Source: Amaranthus tricolor
Lineage: Eukaryota > Streptophyta > Magnoliopsida > Caryophyllales > Amaranthaceae
Length of the DNA stretch: 64,000 nucleotides
Reading direction: 5' to 3'
NCBI RefSeq assembly: GCF_026212465.1
Contig: NC_080058.1
Location: forward strand, 9,439,485-9,503,484
Every line of letters begins with the position of its first letter. Position 1 is the stretch's first letter. The notes under the pieces are model-generated. The model had not been told where the DNA came from and searched no databases. It saw only the letters and a list, made by a program, of their open reading frames with translations. Positions 11,876-22,676 of the stretch are shown here, piece by piece. The position numbers and the translations under genes are program-made.

Positions 11876-13142
11876 ATCACAAGAATGAAAAGAAAGACTA
11901 TAGTTCTAACATTCTTTATATTATCTACTATATTGTCTTGTTTAATTAGCTCTTTGGGGTGTGTTAGTTTAATTTGATACTCAATATGTTTCATTGTTAC
12001 TCTTATTTTGCAAGTACAAAATGGGTGAAATTTAGTAGAAATGAAAACAAGTGGAAGATAGAGTTAAATGGTTAATATATAGAGAAACTATATGTTTGTT
12101 GATTAAAGGAATGAGAGTGCTTTAAACCATTGTTAAAAAAGAAAATAGTGCAAAATTAATAAAAACAAATTAAAATAAAAAGTGGTGCAAAATAAGAGTG
12201 AGAAAGAAAGTCTATATACTAATACTAGCATATTGCACTTTTTTCTTAAGTTATACCTAGGTATGATTACATTTAAATTTAAAGATCTAAAAATAAGAAA
12301 AGCCTATTAAAATTAATATCTATATGTAACATTAAGACTTTTTAAGTAGGAGAAGAAAAATCTAATAGAATTAAAATCTATTTCGTCTTATATCTATTTT
12401 GCTTCTTACATTCGATTTTTTCATTTTTTTTTTAAAAAAATTGAATCTCAATTATAGCTTTAAATATATTTTATAAAGAATTATATAAATTATATATTAA
12501 TATTGTATAAATCGAAATGAATCTAAAAAGATTATTATCAGAGTACCTATTTGGCTTGAAGAATAATTCTCATTGATGAATGTATATAGATACAAAGAAT
12601 AACCTAAACCTAAGGCTAGAATAGAAAATATACAAGGAATAATTCTCATAGACGAAGGCACCAAGCGTAGTAGTTTTCTACAAATTCCTTCTTTTTTAAT
12701 AGATGATCTCTTAAGACTTCTGGCGGTCAACTAAATAAAAACTTAAAAAATAAAATTCCACCAAAAAGATAAAATTAATGTAATATATAATAACATATCA
12801 TAAACGATATAATAACTAAAGAAAATTTTAAAATTAAAAGTCCACTAATGAGACAAAATTTAATCTAATATACAATAACAAATATATTAAATATAAGATA
12901 AATAACTAACATGTATCATAAATAGCATATACTATTAATATAATATAAAACACAATTTAAAATACAAATATCATAAAAATAACATATGAAAAAATAACAT
13001 ACCTTATTAATTAAATGTTGAAGAGATGATGTGGTTTTTAAAGTATAATGAGAAAATATGATTTTTTTTTTAAACATAGAATAGTGTATGTGTTGTAAAA
13101 TATAATGTGATTTGTTATTTATATATGAAAAATGATGGTGGA
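11876..13142. other. A+T-rich intergenic DNA
   Basis: I see no gene, RNA gene or clear element. The short open frames here are A+T-rich and lack recognisable motifs. Confidence 0.5.
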
Positions 13143-14648
13143 TGATAAGTGCTTTTATTTGCACTTATTAATACTAATTTACACTCCTTTTATGATGGTT
13201 TTTAGGACCATTTGTGTGTTTTTATAATGTAACTTTCATACTTTTGTCCTAAAAGCTCAATATTGTGTTTTATGTGATTTTTAGGCACAAATTGAAGTAT
13301 TATTAGGTCTTACAGAGTAATAAGAGGGTGAAAGTTTGGAGAAATAGCCTAAGACCCCTAAAAAATAAAGAAAATAAGCTCACACTGTAAGAAAAATTAG
13401 TCTTGGGGGACAAAATTATCAGATTGTGGGCGTCACATAGTTGTGCGTGGCACAAGGCTTACTTAGGGCGTCACTACAATGAACGAAGCACAAAAGGTGT
13501 GTTCAGACGACACATATAGGTTGTGTAGTCCAAAATTACAACATGGGCCACGAATAAGTAACAATGTCGCCCACAATAAATACCACCCAGAATATTATTA
13601 TAGGTCACGCATATGTCTGAATGTCGCCCAAAACCATAAAAGTAACGAGTCGTAGCTAAGCTTTATTTAAAAGCTATGACCTGTTGCCAGTCAGAGAAGA
13701 GTTCGAAAGATAGGCGGCGAGTCGCCCCAAAAAGCCACGATTCGTCGCAAGCTCATTGAAGTGCAAATTATATGGTTAGATGTTATTTTTAGTTTTTAGC
13801 CCGAAGTTATTTTTATCAATTATTTTCCTAGTTCCTTTAGTATTTATTTTCCATTGCTACTTTCATTTTTTTATGCAATTTAAGGTTCGGTTTCAATTCA
13901 AATTTGCAAGTTTCTTTCTATCTTGTCCTTTATTTATTTATTTAATTGTCTTCTTTACTTATTGTCTTCTTTAGTATCATCATTTAGATATTATTTATTA
14001 TTGTTTTATGTTATTCTCCATGATTAATGAGTAGATTTCCCTTCTAAGATCGAGGGATTGATCCTAAGTTGTCATATGGGATGATTTTATTTGATTGATT
14101 ATATGAAATTTGAATCTATGATTGAATCTATGCTTAAAGAACTCTAATATAAGTATCTCTACCAACCTTTTCAATGAAACGGAAGTTTGAATTATGTATA
14201 ATTTAAGATTAAAGTATATTTAGGTTAGATTTATGCTAGTTTAGCCAATAAAATGAAAGTTTCAGGATTAAAATTAGTAAGATTTTAAAAAGTATTGATC
14301 AATAAAGCGGAAGCTTGAAATTAATTACATCGTTTTCAATCATATTAAGGATTTAGTTTCATATAATTAGGAGAACAATTGATTTCCATGCTATAAATAG
14401 GTGATTCCCGATATCCTAGACTTGCTTTATTATTATTTTCATATCAATTCATCGTTCTTGCTTTATTTATATAATTGTGCATTTTAATTGTTTGTCACAG
14501 TAGAAATAGATTTAACATCAATCATATTTGCGTGTTCAGTATCCCGGGATTATTAAATTAGACAAATTCATTAACTCGCTTTCCTGAGTTCGACCCATGT
14601 ATCTACACGTACACCGTGCATTTGTAGTTAAAATAAAATTTCACATCA
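13143..14648 (+). mobile_element. Gypsy-type (Athila/Tat-like) solo LTR, about 1.5 kb
   Basis: It starts TGATAAGTGCTTTTATTTGC and ends TTTCACATCA. Flanks are GTGGA (13138-13142) and GTGGG (14649-14653), a target-site duplication with one mismatch. The 3' part has the CCTGAGTTCGACCCATG and TACACCGTGCATTTGTAG wording common before the end of LTRs in Athila/Tat-like Gypsy elements. No PBS or coding region follows. A second, truncated copy of the same LTR lies at about 29930-34200, which supports the family assignment. Confidence 0.75.
13383..13640 (+). repeat. Possible CACTA-like terminal segment within the LTR
   Basis: CACTGTAAGAAAAATTAG at 13383 resembles the end of a CACTA (En/Spm) transposon. 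It is followed by recurring GGGCGTCAC, CGTGGCAC and ATGTCGCCCA words, like subterminal repeats. No opposite end was found. The words may instead belong to the LTR itself. Confidence 0.3.
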
Positions 14649-14689
14649 GTGGGTGGGGAAAATGAAAGTTTTAAACTTCCAGCTGATGT

Positions 14690-14923
14690 GCTACTGAATA
14701 CCAACTAATTTCCTAACCCACTATTTTCCGACTAAAACGCGCTAGTCAAAAATTAGAATGTGGTGTTCCAACTAACTTTTTTAGAGTTTACTAGGAAATG
14801 CAGTCGTAACTTCCTACTAACATAGAATTTATAGGAAATTAGTCGGAAATTCCAACTCACACCATTCAGTCGGAAATTTTCCACTTTTCTGGTGTTAGTC
14901 GGTTTGTGCATTTTTTTGTAGTG
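14690..14923 (-). mobile_element. CACTA (En/Spm) transposon end, truncated
   Basis: Read from 14923 on the minus strand, the sequence starts CACTACAAAAAAATGCAC, the canonical CACTA terminus. Subterminal motifs then follow in both orientations: TTTCCGACT, AATTTCCGACTAATTTCC and TTCCTACTAA on the plus strand. No matching opposite end or transposase was found, so only one end survives, next to the solo LTR. The left limit is approximate. Confidence 0.65.
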
Positions 14924-15039
14924 GTTAGAATATCATAATTTTTTAATTGTTCCGCCTCTTCATATTTACCCGCCCACTTTAGGGATAATGACCCTTTTTG
15001 TTGAGGTAATTGTAGAATTTTAAGGATATTTACCCGCCC

Positions 15040-15370
15040 CACGACCTGCAAATACAGTTACTGAATCGCATTTGACCCGCCCACTTTTGATCCAGCCCAA
15101 CCCGCCCGTTTACCAACTCTAAGTGTCTTTTAAATCATTTTGTTTCCAAGGTAACTTGCTGTCATTCTATCCAAATCATCCCAAGGTTCTACGCTCTTAT
15201 AAGCTTGATCCTTTATCCCTATCATGTTTCATAAAATTACCAATCATCATTATGAATTCAATTTGCAAGGAACAAAATAAAATTATCCAGGATTGAATTA
15301 GAATATCAATGATACCAACACAACAAAACTATGAACATGAACACATGAAGAACAAATTTCATAGCAGTTG
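15040..15370. other. Short intergenic stretch with an ACCCG-rich fragment
   Basis: At 15068-15115 the words TTTGACCCGCCCAC and AACCCGCCCG resemble those in the elements at 1980-2335 and 6372-7382. The remainder up to the Copia LTR shows no recognisable feature. Confidence 0.35.
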
Positions 15371-15472
15371 TGATAAAATAATACTAACAAAGAGATGAAG
15401 AATGTTTTCTGTGTATTGGAAATGGCATAGAAAGAGCCTATTTATATAACCCTAAAAGAATCATTTGAAAAA
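15371..15472 (-). repeat. Truncated 3' LTR of the Copia element
   Basis: This matches 19980-20075 closely, including TAATACTAACAAAGAGATGA and GGCATAGAAAGAGCC. After AAAGAATCATT the two copies diverge, so the U3 side of this LTR has been lost together with the end of pol. Confidence 0.85.
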
Positions 15473-15512
15473 TTCCCAAATGACTACGTGCGACTTTAAT
15501 GCCCAAAAAATA

Positions 15513-16561
15513 TTACAAAGGCCCCAAGTCTTTCATGTGAAAACAAGATTTCAAATAATCTTTGAAAGAGATAAGAGCAGCGGAATCATTATAACAGATG
15601 CTTCGGAGTAAGTGAAGAGTGAGTAATCTGAATAAGATTAAATAAAACCATAAGCTTTGAGAACAGCTACTAGCTTCAAAAACCAGCAGCGGGGAGCTTG
15701 TTTCAGACCATATAAAGACTTTTTTCAAGCGACAAACCATATTCGAAGTATCACATGTAAAACCAGGAGGGAGTTTCATGTAGATCTCTTCAACAAGATC
15801 CCCATGAAGAAAAGCACTATGAACATCCATCTGGTGAAGATTCCAATTTTTAGAAGCAGAATAGCTAGAAACGCTCTGGCAACAGGAGCAAATGTCTCAT
15901 TATAATCAAGACCTTCAACTTGATGATTTTCAAATACAACGAGACGAGCCTTGAGACGTTCAATACTACCATCAAAGTTATACTTGATTTTATAAACTTA
16001 TTTGCTACCAAGATCTTTCTTTTCTTGAGGCAAAATAGTCATATCCCAAGTGTCATTGTCTTTTAAAGCCTTAATCTCCTTTTGCATGGCCTCTCTCCAA
16101 CCAGCATCTTTAACAACAATTTTAAAGGATTGAGGCTCTACTCCGTTAGTGAAAGCTGCTAAGAAAATTTTATGCTTCACAGTAAATTTGTCACAATTAA
16201 CATAATGTGCTAAAGGAAAAGGAGTACCTGAGGAAGATAACGGAGCGGAAGAAGAGGAAGATGGACTTTTAGAAAAGACAGTGTTGATCACAAAATCACA
16301 CAGCTTCACAGGTGAAATTTTTTCACGATGACCACGACCCAAAATTTCCACAATGGTAGGTGATGTAACATCATTATGAGGTAAAAAATTCTCAATAATA
16401 GGTAAGGCTAAAGAAACATCCATAGAAGAAGTAGTAAAAAGAAAAGTACTAGTAATGGCACTAGTCATAGGAGTAGTAATGCTAGGAGGTGAAGATTGTA
16501 TAGAAGAATTGTCAAAATAATCAAAGATGGGTTCCTCTATTGTTTCGGTGGGTTCCTCCAT
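15513..16561 (-). pseudogene. Copia integrase C-terminus and reverse transcriptase fragment
   Basis: The linker contains the conserved WREAMQKEIKALKDNDTW start of the RT region. It is followed in other frames by [20 protein letters not shown] with PPGF and CRLKK, the hallmark palm segment. The YVDD catalytic box has been deleted: the frame runs into [20 protein letters not shown], which normally lies just after YVDD, then ends at DLGPL. Frameshifts lie between the blocks. No RNase H is present. Confidence 0.88.
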
Positions 16562-16666
16562 TGCTTCGGTATCAAGATATTGTCATTTGAGGTAATTTTA
16601 GCATAAGGAAACTTGTTCTCAAAGAATGTAACATCCCGAGAAACAAAGTACTTTTTGGAATCTAGG

Positions 16667-17300
16667 TCATACAACAACCATCCTTTCTTTCCGTATAAAT
16701 ATCCCAAAAAAAACACATTTTCTGCTCCTACTAGTAAATTTATCCCTTTTGGATTGTTGATTGTGAGCATAGCATAAACACCCAAAAACACGAAGTTCAT
16801 CAAAAATAGGTGGTTTGTCGAACAATATTTCAGAATGGGTTTTATTTTTGAGGAGAGGAGAAGGAGTTTTATTAATGAGATGTGCTGCTGCAAGAATACA
16901 CTCCCCCCAAAAAGTTAAAGGAAGATGCCCTTGGAAACGTACTGCTCTAGCAACATTGAGAATGTGTTTGTGTTTTCGTTCTACCCTCTCATTTTGTTGT
17001 GGAGTACCAACACAAGAAGTTTGAAAAATAATACTATTGACAAGAAAATATTCTTTCAAACAATTGAATTCAGTTCTATTATCACTTTGGACAATTTTGA
17101 CAGTTTGAGAAAATTGTTGCTCAACCATAGCAATGAATTTCATGAATAACTTGAATACTTCTATTTTATCAACCATCAAATAAACCCAACAAGCACGAGA
17201 AAAATCATTTACTAAACTCAAAAATAATGAGAACCACAAGAAGCGGGAGTATCATATGGTCCCCACAAATCACAATGAACAAGCTCAAAAATATGAGTTG
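16667..17300 (-). pseudogene. Copia integrase core remnant
   Basis: The frame has VNDFSRACWVYLM, then VKIVQSDNRTEFNC with the second catalytic Asp (SDNGTEF in most relatives, here Arg for Gly), and NERVERKHKHILN with the catalytic Glu. It continues through the conserved LPLTFWGE, HLINKTPS and LRVFGCLCY blocks. The first Asp lies just upstream (VHCDLWGPY) but is separated from the core by a frame break. The D,D(35)E spacing is therefore recognisable but the gene is not intact. Confidence 0.9.
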
Positions 17301-17328
17301 CTTTATGCTCACTAACAAGAAAGCTGTC

Positions 17329-17800
17329 TCAGTGTTGTTTAGAACGAAAACAAGTCTCACAATCTTTATTTAAATTATCCCTAGAATTACATAGAAAAGG
17401 AAGTAATTTTACTACTTTCTCTGAAGGATGACCCAATCGATTATGCCAAAGAACAAGGGATGATGTTGGGGAAGTACCGACTAACGTAGCTTGTACTATT
17501 GACATTTGCTGAAGGTAATAAAGTCCATCTCGCCTCTCACCCGTTCCAATCAGCTTTCTCGAGTGAAGGTCCTGAATAGCACAAATGTTATGAGAAAATT
17601 GGACAAAACACTTAAAATCATCATTTAACTGTGAAACAGAAATTAAATTGCAATCTAACTTCGGAACATAGTACACATTTTGAAGAACAATGGTGGTAGT
17701 CAAATAAACTGTTCCCGATTTTGTAGCAAGTACACTTTCTCCATCAGGCAATCCCACTGGAAAAGAATCAATGTCTCTTACATGCTTCAAAATTTTCAAA
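17329..17800 (-). pseudogene. Copia protease C-terminus and GAG-pre-integrase domain
   Basis: The segment includes VLQNVYYVPKLDCNLISVSQ (end of the protease region) and LVLWHNRLGHPSEKVVKLLP, then CETCFRSKQH. Together these form the HHCC zinc-binding region that precedes integrase. The protease active site upstream is not in one frame with it. Confidence 0.9.
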
Positions 17801-18005
17801 ACATGGTTAGAACATCCACTATCAATAATCCAAGATAAAGAATGCTCACCATGTAAACGAGAAGAGGTAGTAGTATTACCAAAATCAGATATAAGAGACT
17901 TTCATTGTTCACTTGTAAAACCTGTTAACATCTCCCTCCCTGTTGGTGATGAATTTGTAGAAATAGAAACAACAGAAAAGGAGGAGATACCACTTTAGGT
18001 TGTGC

Positions 18006-18679
18006 TCATGGTAGCATTATTAGCATGTACATTGATATGCCGCCACGAGTTGGTTGTGCTTTGTTTTTTATTTCCTCCCTTTTGCTTTCCAAATTTCTCA
18101 ATATACCAATCCGGAAAACCATGTAAAAGAAAACAACCATTATTATCATGCCCTTTTGGATTACAGTGGGTGCAATATAATTTTTTGTCTTATCAACTCG
18201 TGATTGATCGAGGCCTCTAATGGCAAAGCCCACAACAGTTGCAGGTTCTTCACGCTCTTGAGTATTACCACGAACTGGCTCTTCTTGAATGACTTGTTGA
18301 AGAGCTTTATTCAAGGAGGGTAAAGGTTCACGAGAAAGCAAATTCGAGCGCAAAGGACCATAATATTCAGTATATAGACCAAGTAAAAACTAATGCAAAT
18401 AGTCATTCTCACGTCGTTTTTCATGTGCGTTTCCAATGTTACATTTACAATTCCCACAAGTACATGATAGAAGAGCCTCATGATGATCCAACTCATCCCA
18501 TAAGATACATAATTTGCTATAATAAACTGAAACAGACAAGCTTTTTGTTTGTTCACATTTATTTATGGCAGATTTTAATTGTTATATTCTAGGACCATTT
18601 ATCACAGAGAATCGCTCATATAAATTGTTCCAAAGACGTTGCGCATTATCATATTTGGAGAGCATAGAAGATACCTGAT
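18006..18679 (-). pseudogene. Copia gag, middle and zinc-knuckle part
   Basis: Read in the minus direction, shifted frames give MLSKYDNAQRLWNNLYERFS, then EPLPSLNKALQQVIQEE. At the end comes a CTHCNPKGHDNNGC zinc knuckle (C-X2-C-X4-H-X4-C). Stops and shifts interrupt it. The N-terminal gag continues at 19520-19819 on the far side of an insertion. Confidence 0.82.
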
Positions 18680-19519
18680 GCAAATCTATGACAAACCAGA
18701 TCCTCTAGATTGCATAGAAAGTATTAACCCAATCACTGACTTTGGAACACAAGGAATTCTTCTTAAGACTGATCAATACAGCCTCTGTCAGTCACGATCA
18801 AGACCAAGAAACTGATTCTTGGCTGATTACTTATGGGTTAGATAAGCCTGGCTTCACTCACCACGTCCCTCTATCCCTCTTATACAATCCAATGTTCACT
18901 CCCTTGTATTGTGTAGATTCTTGAAATCCTTATGATTGCTTCACTCACAATCAGAAGAACTCCAATGAGATGCTTCACTCACACCCCTTTGAAGAAAGTT
19001 GCACACACAATACTTTCTAATCACAAGAAAACTTCATTCTGAAATGAATTCTGAAATTTTATTAACAAACTTAACTAACTCCTACAATGAAAGGTTTAGG
19101 CTTATTTTTAGACTAATGATCATTTCTAGCCGTTACACAAATCATACAGCACGCCTAATACACGCGGTCTAACAAACAAAACAGAAAACAGAAAACAGAA
19201 AGGGCTTTGATTTCTGTTTTGACATGGTTCCTTTACCCATGCTTCCTGGCACGTGCCCTCATTCCTTTTCCTTGATTATTTCTCTTCCTTGTAGTGTGCT
19301 ATGCAGTCTATCTCCATCCCCCTTTGATTGATCAGAAGAGTTCTTGTTCCCCTTGTGTTCAGTCCATGCAAGGTGGTATGGCAAGGGCTATGCTGAGTAT
19401 GTTCTGTTTCTGAAAGGAGGTTGTTTTCCTCTTCTTGGGAAGTACTGGATTCTTTGACTGAGCCTGAGCTTGTATATGGGCTTGGGCTGATGTTCTTGCT
19501 TGAAACAACCATATTTATT
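18680..19519 (-). mobile_element. Unclassified ~840-bp insertion inside Copia gag
   Basis: Gag reads ..VSWITNTIHIEVLK up to about 19520 and resumes ..LHQVSSML at about 18676, so this block interrupts a normally continuous segment. On the minus strand it starts with a Ser-rich frame (19512 to 19276) and has a purine tract AAAGGGGGATGG at about 19317-19328. It then carries LTR-like DNA with GTGAGTGAAGC three times. This resembles the 3' end of a retroelement plus part of an LTR, but a second LTR or target-site duplication was not found. Confidence 0.5.
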
Positions 19520-19819
19520 TCAATACCTCAATGTGAATGGTGTTGGTGATCCAAGAAACGAGCATACAATAGATAGTTTGCCATCATCCTTTGTGACTGG
19601 TGCATCATAACTAGTAATGTTGCCATCAAGAAATCCAAATTTGCGGCGAGACGTGAGAGCCACGCGAATTGCATAAGACCAATCTTCAAAATTATCTAAC
19701 TTCAAACGAACCGGAGTAATGAAATCTCCAGGACGATCTTGAGCACCAAGATAGGAGGGGGAATTTGGAGGAATGGTAGAAGGAGGCAATGAAGATTTGG
19801 ATGAGTCACTGTTAACCAT
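19520..19819 (-). pseudogene. Copia gag, N-terminal part
   Basis: The frame starts MVNSDSSKSSLPPSTIPP and has the gag signature VRLKLDNFEDWSYAIRVAL with KFGFLDG after it. It then shifts frame into the VSWITNTI block just before the insertion at 18680-19519. The ATG at 19819 lies about 150 bp after the PBS, as expected for a Copia leader. Confidence 0.88.
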
Positions 19820-19966
19820 GATGTTAATGGTGCTACAAACAAATTAAGTACCAGGATTTCAAGAAATTGACCAAAATTTCAATTTCATGGAAAAAAAATG
19901 CTAGAAGCAAGAGAGCAGTGATTAATAGTACTGCAAAACTAGAAGAAAAAGAAAAAATAGAACCTT

Positions 19967-20200
19967 GCTCTTCATACCATGATAAAGTAATACTAACAAA
20001 GAGATGAATGTTTTCTGTGTATTGAAAATGGCATAGAAAGAGCCCATTTATACAACCCTGAAAGAATCATTAGGATCCTAAAAAATAATTCTAAGTATCA
20101 TATGATATTATCCCCTAATATTTTGCCTTAAAATAAGCTAACCAAATATACAGAATAATAAGTTGCCTTAATAAGTTGTATTGTTTATTTGTTTACATCA
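19967..20200 (-). repeat. 5' LTR and primer-binding site of the Copia element
   Basis: The LTR (19980-20200, 221 bp) begins TGATGTAAAC and ends TTATCA on the minus strand. The adjacent 13 bases read TGGTATGAAGAGC, close to the TGGTATCAGAGC site for initiator Met tRNA. Confidence 0.75.
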
Positions 20201-20300
20201 CTTACCAAACACACAATACATACGGTGATGATTACGAGTACATAATAGCACATAAGCAAACGTGTGTTACATTCATTAACAAAATCCAAATCACAAATTG

Positions 20301-20422
20301 TTGTATGAGACGCTCTCACTGAGAGATGAGCCTCATACATGGGTTAAATAGCCCATCTCATACATATTATGAAAACACATACTCCTTATTTGAGCGTCTC
20401 AATGAGAGGCGGTCTCATACAA
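20301..20422. mobile_element. Small MITE with TTGTATGAGACG-type inverted ends
   Basis: The left arm reads TTGTATGAGACGCTCTCACT and the right arm, reverse-complemented, TTGTATGAGACCGCCTCTCA. The arms make up most of the 122 bp, so the unit would fold into a long hairpin. A larger relative lies at 27481-27732. It sits just downstream of CBP60 copy B. Confidence 0.7.
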
Positions 20423-20562
20423 GAGTAGTTTACTTGCTGTAGCAGCAAACAAAGCCTTATTACATCCAGAAGCTTAGGCTTATCTTAGTTTTTTATTCTA
20501 TAATACAAAAAGTGCACATCAAGATGTATCAAACCATACAAAAACTATAAACAAGAAAAACA

Positions 20563-22676
20563 TCAAAGGGGAAATCCTTTTAAAGCTTCCCATCTTTCAA
20601 TTCCTATTGGCCGTGGGAGATACACTGCCAACGGACTATAACAGGAGAACTTTCCTTTCCTGAAAGCGGCATCATCATGCTTAACTAATATCCTCAAAAC
20701 AGCTCGAACCATACCCCAAACGTCTTTAGGCTTTGCAATCTCTGAATTGTTATCGTTCATACTAGGCATGGACGACAGCATTCCCATATTTGAATTATAG
20801 CTTGATCCTATAAAAAAAACCGTTGTTTTGTTCCCCCTTCGGTTCAGCAACAGGAATCCAACTTGATGTTTCAAACCCGAGCATAGTGGGTAAAGATGGA
20901 TGCGTAAAATCATGCAGAGAAAAGTTGGCATGCTCACTACATGACCCTGCTAGTAAATCCATCAGAAAGGGACTGTTCATAGCCATCGATCCATCAAGCT
21001 GATAGTTATGTCCCTCGGTATTAGAATCCAACATTTGAATCTCTGGTTGATCTATATAGACAAACATTCGTAGAAGAAGAGCATCTTTATTAGAGAAATT
21101 TCGACTAGCACAACAAAAGATAGAATATGTAACGTTTGTAAATATCGTGCAACAAAGGATAAATCATACCATGATAAACCGGAGGGACGAAAAACTGCTG
21201 GCTGTCGAAGCCTGGAATATTGGGTGATGCCAAGTCATTTAGATTTGAGCTAGAATTCCCGGATAAGCATGAGGTAGCACATTGAACGATTGCATCCCAT
21301 TTTTTTGGCGCAACATTCAGAATCTGCACACACATAAAAAGGGTTCATCAAATTTACTTAAAAGAAAAACTATACAGAGTAACAGGTCATTACATGATGA
21401 TCATTGGAAGCAGAGAAGTTCCCCTACTTGGCGGAGCAAAGACTCGTCAAGGTAATATTGTGTTACAAAGTCCTTGACTTTGTAAATTTGATGTTCTGCC
21501 AATCTTTTGCAGATCTTGCCATCTTTTGCTATCCAGCGCAAACGCCAAACATCATCTTCTGGAGATGGAATCTTACGCTTCTGGTAATCTGTATTTTCAT
21601 ACAACTCTTCATCATTGCGAATTTTCGAGAGTTACCTATCGTACAACAACAAATTACCAAATGCTTTTTCGAATGTCATGGTATTTGTTGCGTTGGTTTT
21701 TACACAACCGAGAAAACAGACCTTGCTAATGCATTACTCTTTTGGGTAAGCTGTTGCATCGGTTGTACTAAACAACGCAACAAAGTCTTATTTAGCGCAA
21801 CAAAATTAATCCATTTTTAGTCATTTCTCATACAATAGACGGAAGACTTGTCGCATTGAGATTACTTTCTTCACCACTTAACCAACACAATAAGCCTTCT
21901 ATAATCTATGCAAAAGGGTATTATGTACTAGTGGAGATAATTGATCAAATAGCTCCTCTATTCAAATGATTTTAGTTTCCGCTAGTCCAATCAGTTAATA
22001 TAATCACTTATCACTTATCAGCGAACACAATTTATTATCTATCAGCTATTAGCTATCATACTATCAACTATCGGCAATACATGTGACAAATTCTAACAAG
22101 TTATGAAAAGCTTTCATATTTCATATGGTAATAAGAAGAGATTGCTTAACAAAGTTGCATAGTACATGTAAAAGAGAAAAACACTTACTCTCTCCACGGC
22201 GATCTTTCACCTTAAAAGGATTACTTACCGCTTCCCTAACATGGGATCCATTGGCTTCAGCCATAGCTCCCAGTCGAAACATCTTGCTTCGTTCCCAGCT
22301 CGAGTTATCTGTAAAGCAAACATCACCAATACAACCAATCCCATTGTGCAATGTGATAACCACATCTCTCCCAACCAACAATGGCCTTTTACCATCTCTC
22401 TCAAACACAACGTTTTTTTCAAAGTCATGTTTTGTCCAATCCTCCAATTCCTCGGCCTTAAAATGGCCATGAAGAACAAAAAGTTTCACTTTTATTGACG
22501 ATAGAGGGCCAGTTGTTACTCGATGCCCTGTAATCGCATCGAGTAAGAACAATTTGATAGCAGAAGATCCTTCAGAGTCTAACTTGTTCACAGTAAACAA
22601 CTTAGTGGGTAAGGTTCCTTCAAATTGTAACTTGAACTTTCTTGGTTCACTTGGCTTAGCCTGACTTGGTAATGAC
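20563..22676 (-). pseudogene. CBP60 calmodulin-binding transcription factor-like, copy B (5'-incomplete, frameshifted)
   Basis: Minus-strand exons: 22189-22676, 21428-21588, 21170-21323 and a last exon from 21051. Splice sites are GT..AG and phases match copy A. The core has GPLSSIKVKLFVLHGHFKAE, GKRPLLVGRDVVITLHNGIG, FTDNSSWERSKMFRLGA and KVKDRRGE, then DDVWRLRWIAKDGKICKRL. In the last exon the frame reaches GEQNNGFF and enters a run of eight T's (plus 20812-20819 as A's), which shifts it to a stop at 20795. One T fewer restores homology to copies A and C (SSYNSNMGML, then a basic C-terminal helix with RAVLRILVKHDDAAFRKGKF) down to 20563. The N-terminal exons were not seen. Function, if any, would be a nuclear calmodulin-responsive transcription factor. 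The frameshift could also be a sequencing error. Confidence 0.82.

Larger units (their letters stand above)
15371..20200 (-). mobile_element. Decayed Copia retrotransposon, minus strand, with an insertion in gag
   Basis: The 5' LTR is 19980-20200 (from TGATGTAAAC at 20200 to TTATCA at 19980 on the minus strand). A PBS TGGTATGAAGAGC follows at 19967-19979 (initiator Met tRNA type, slightly altered). Then come gag, protease/pre-integrase, integrase and the first part of RT. RT ends at about 15513 and RNase H is missing. A 3' LTR remnant at 15371-15472 matches the 5' LTR for about 100 bp. Coding frames are broken by shifts and stops throughout. The outside flanks (AGTTG and CTTAC) do not match, which fits loss of one end. 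Confidence 0.88.
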
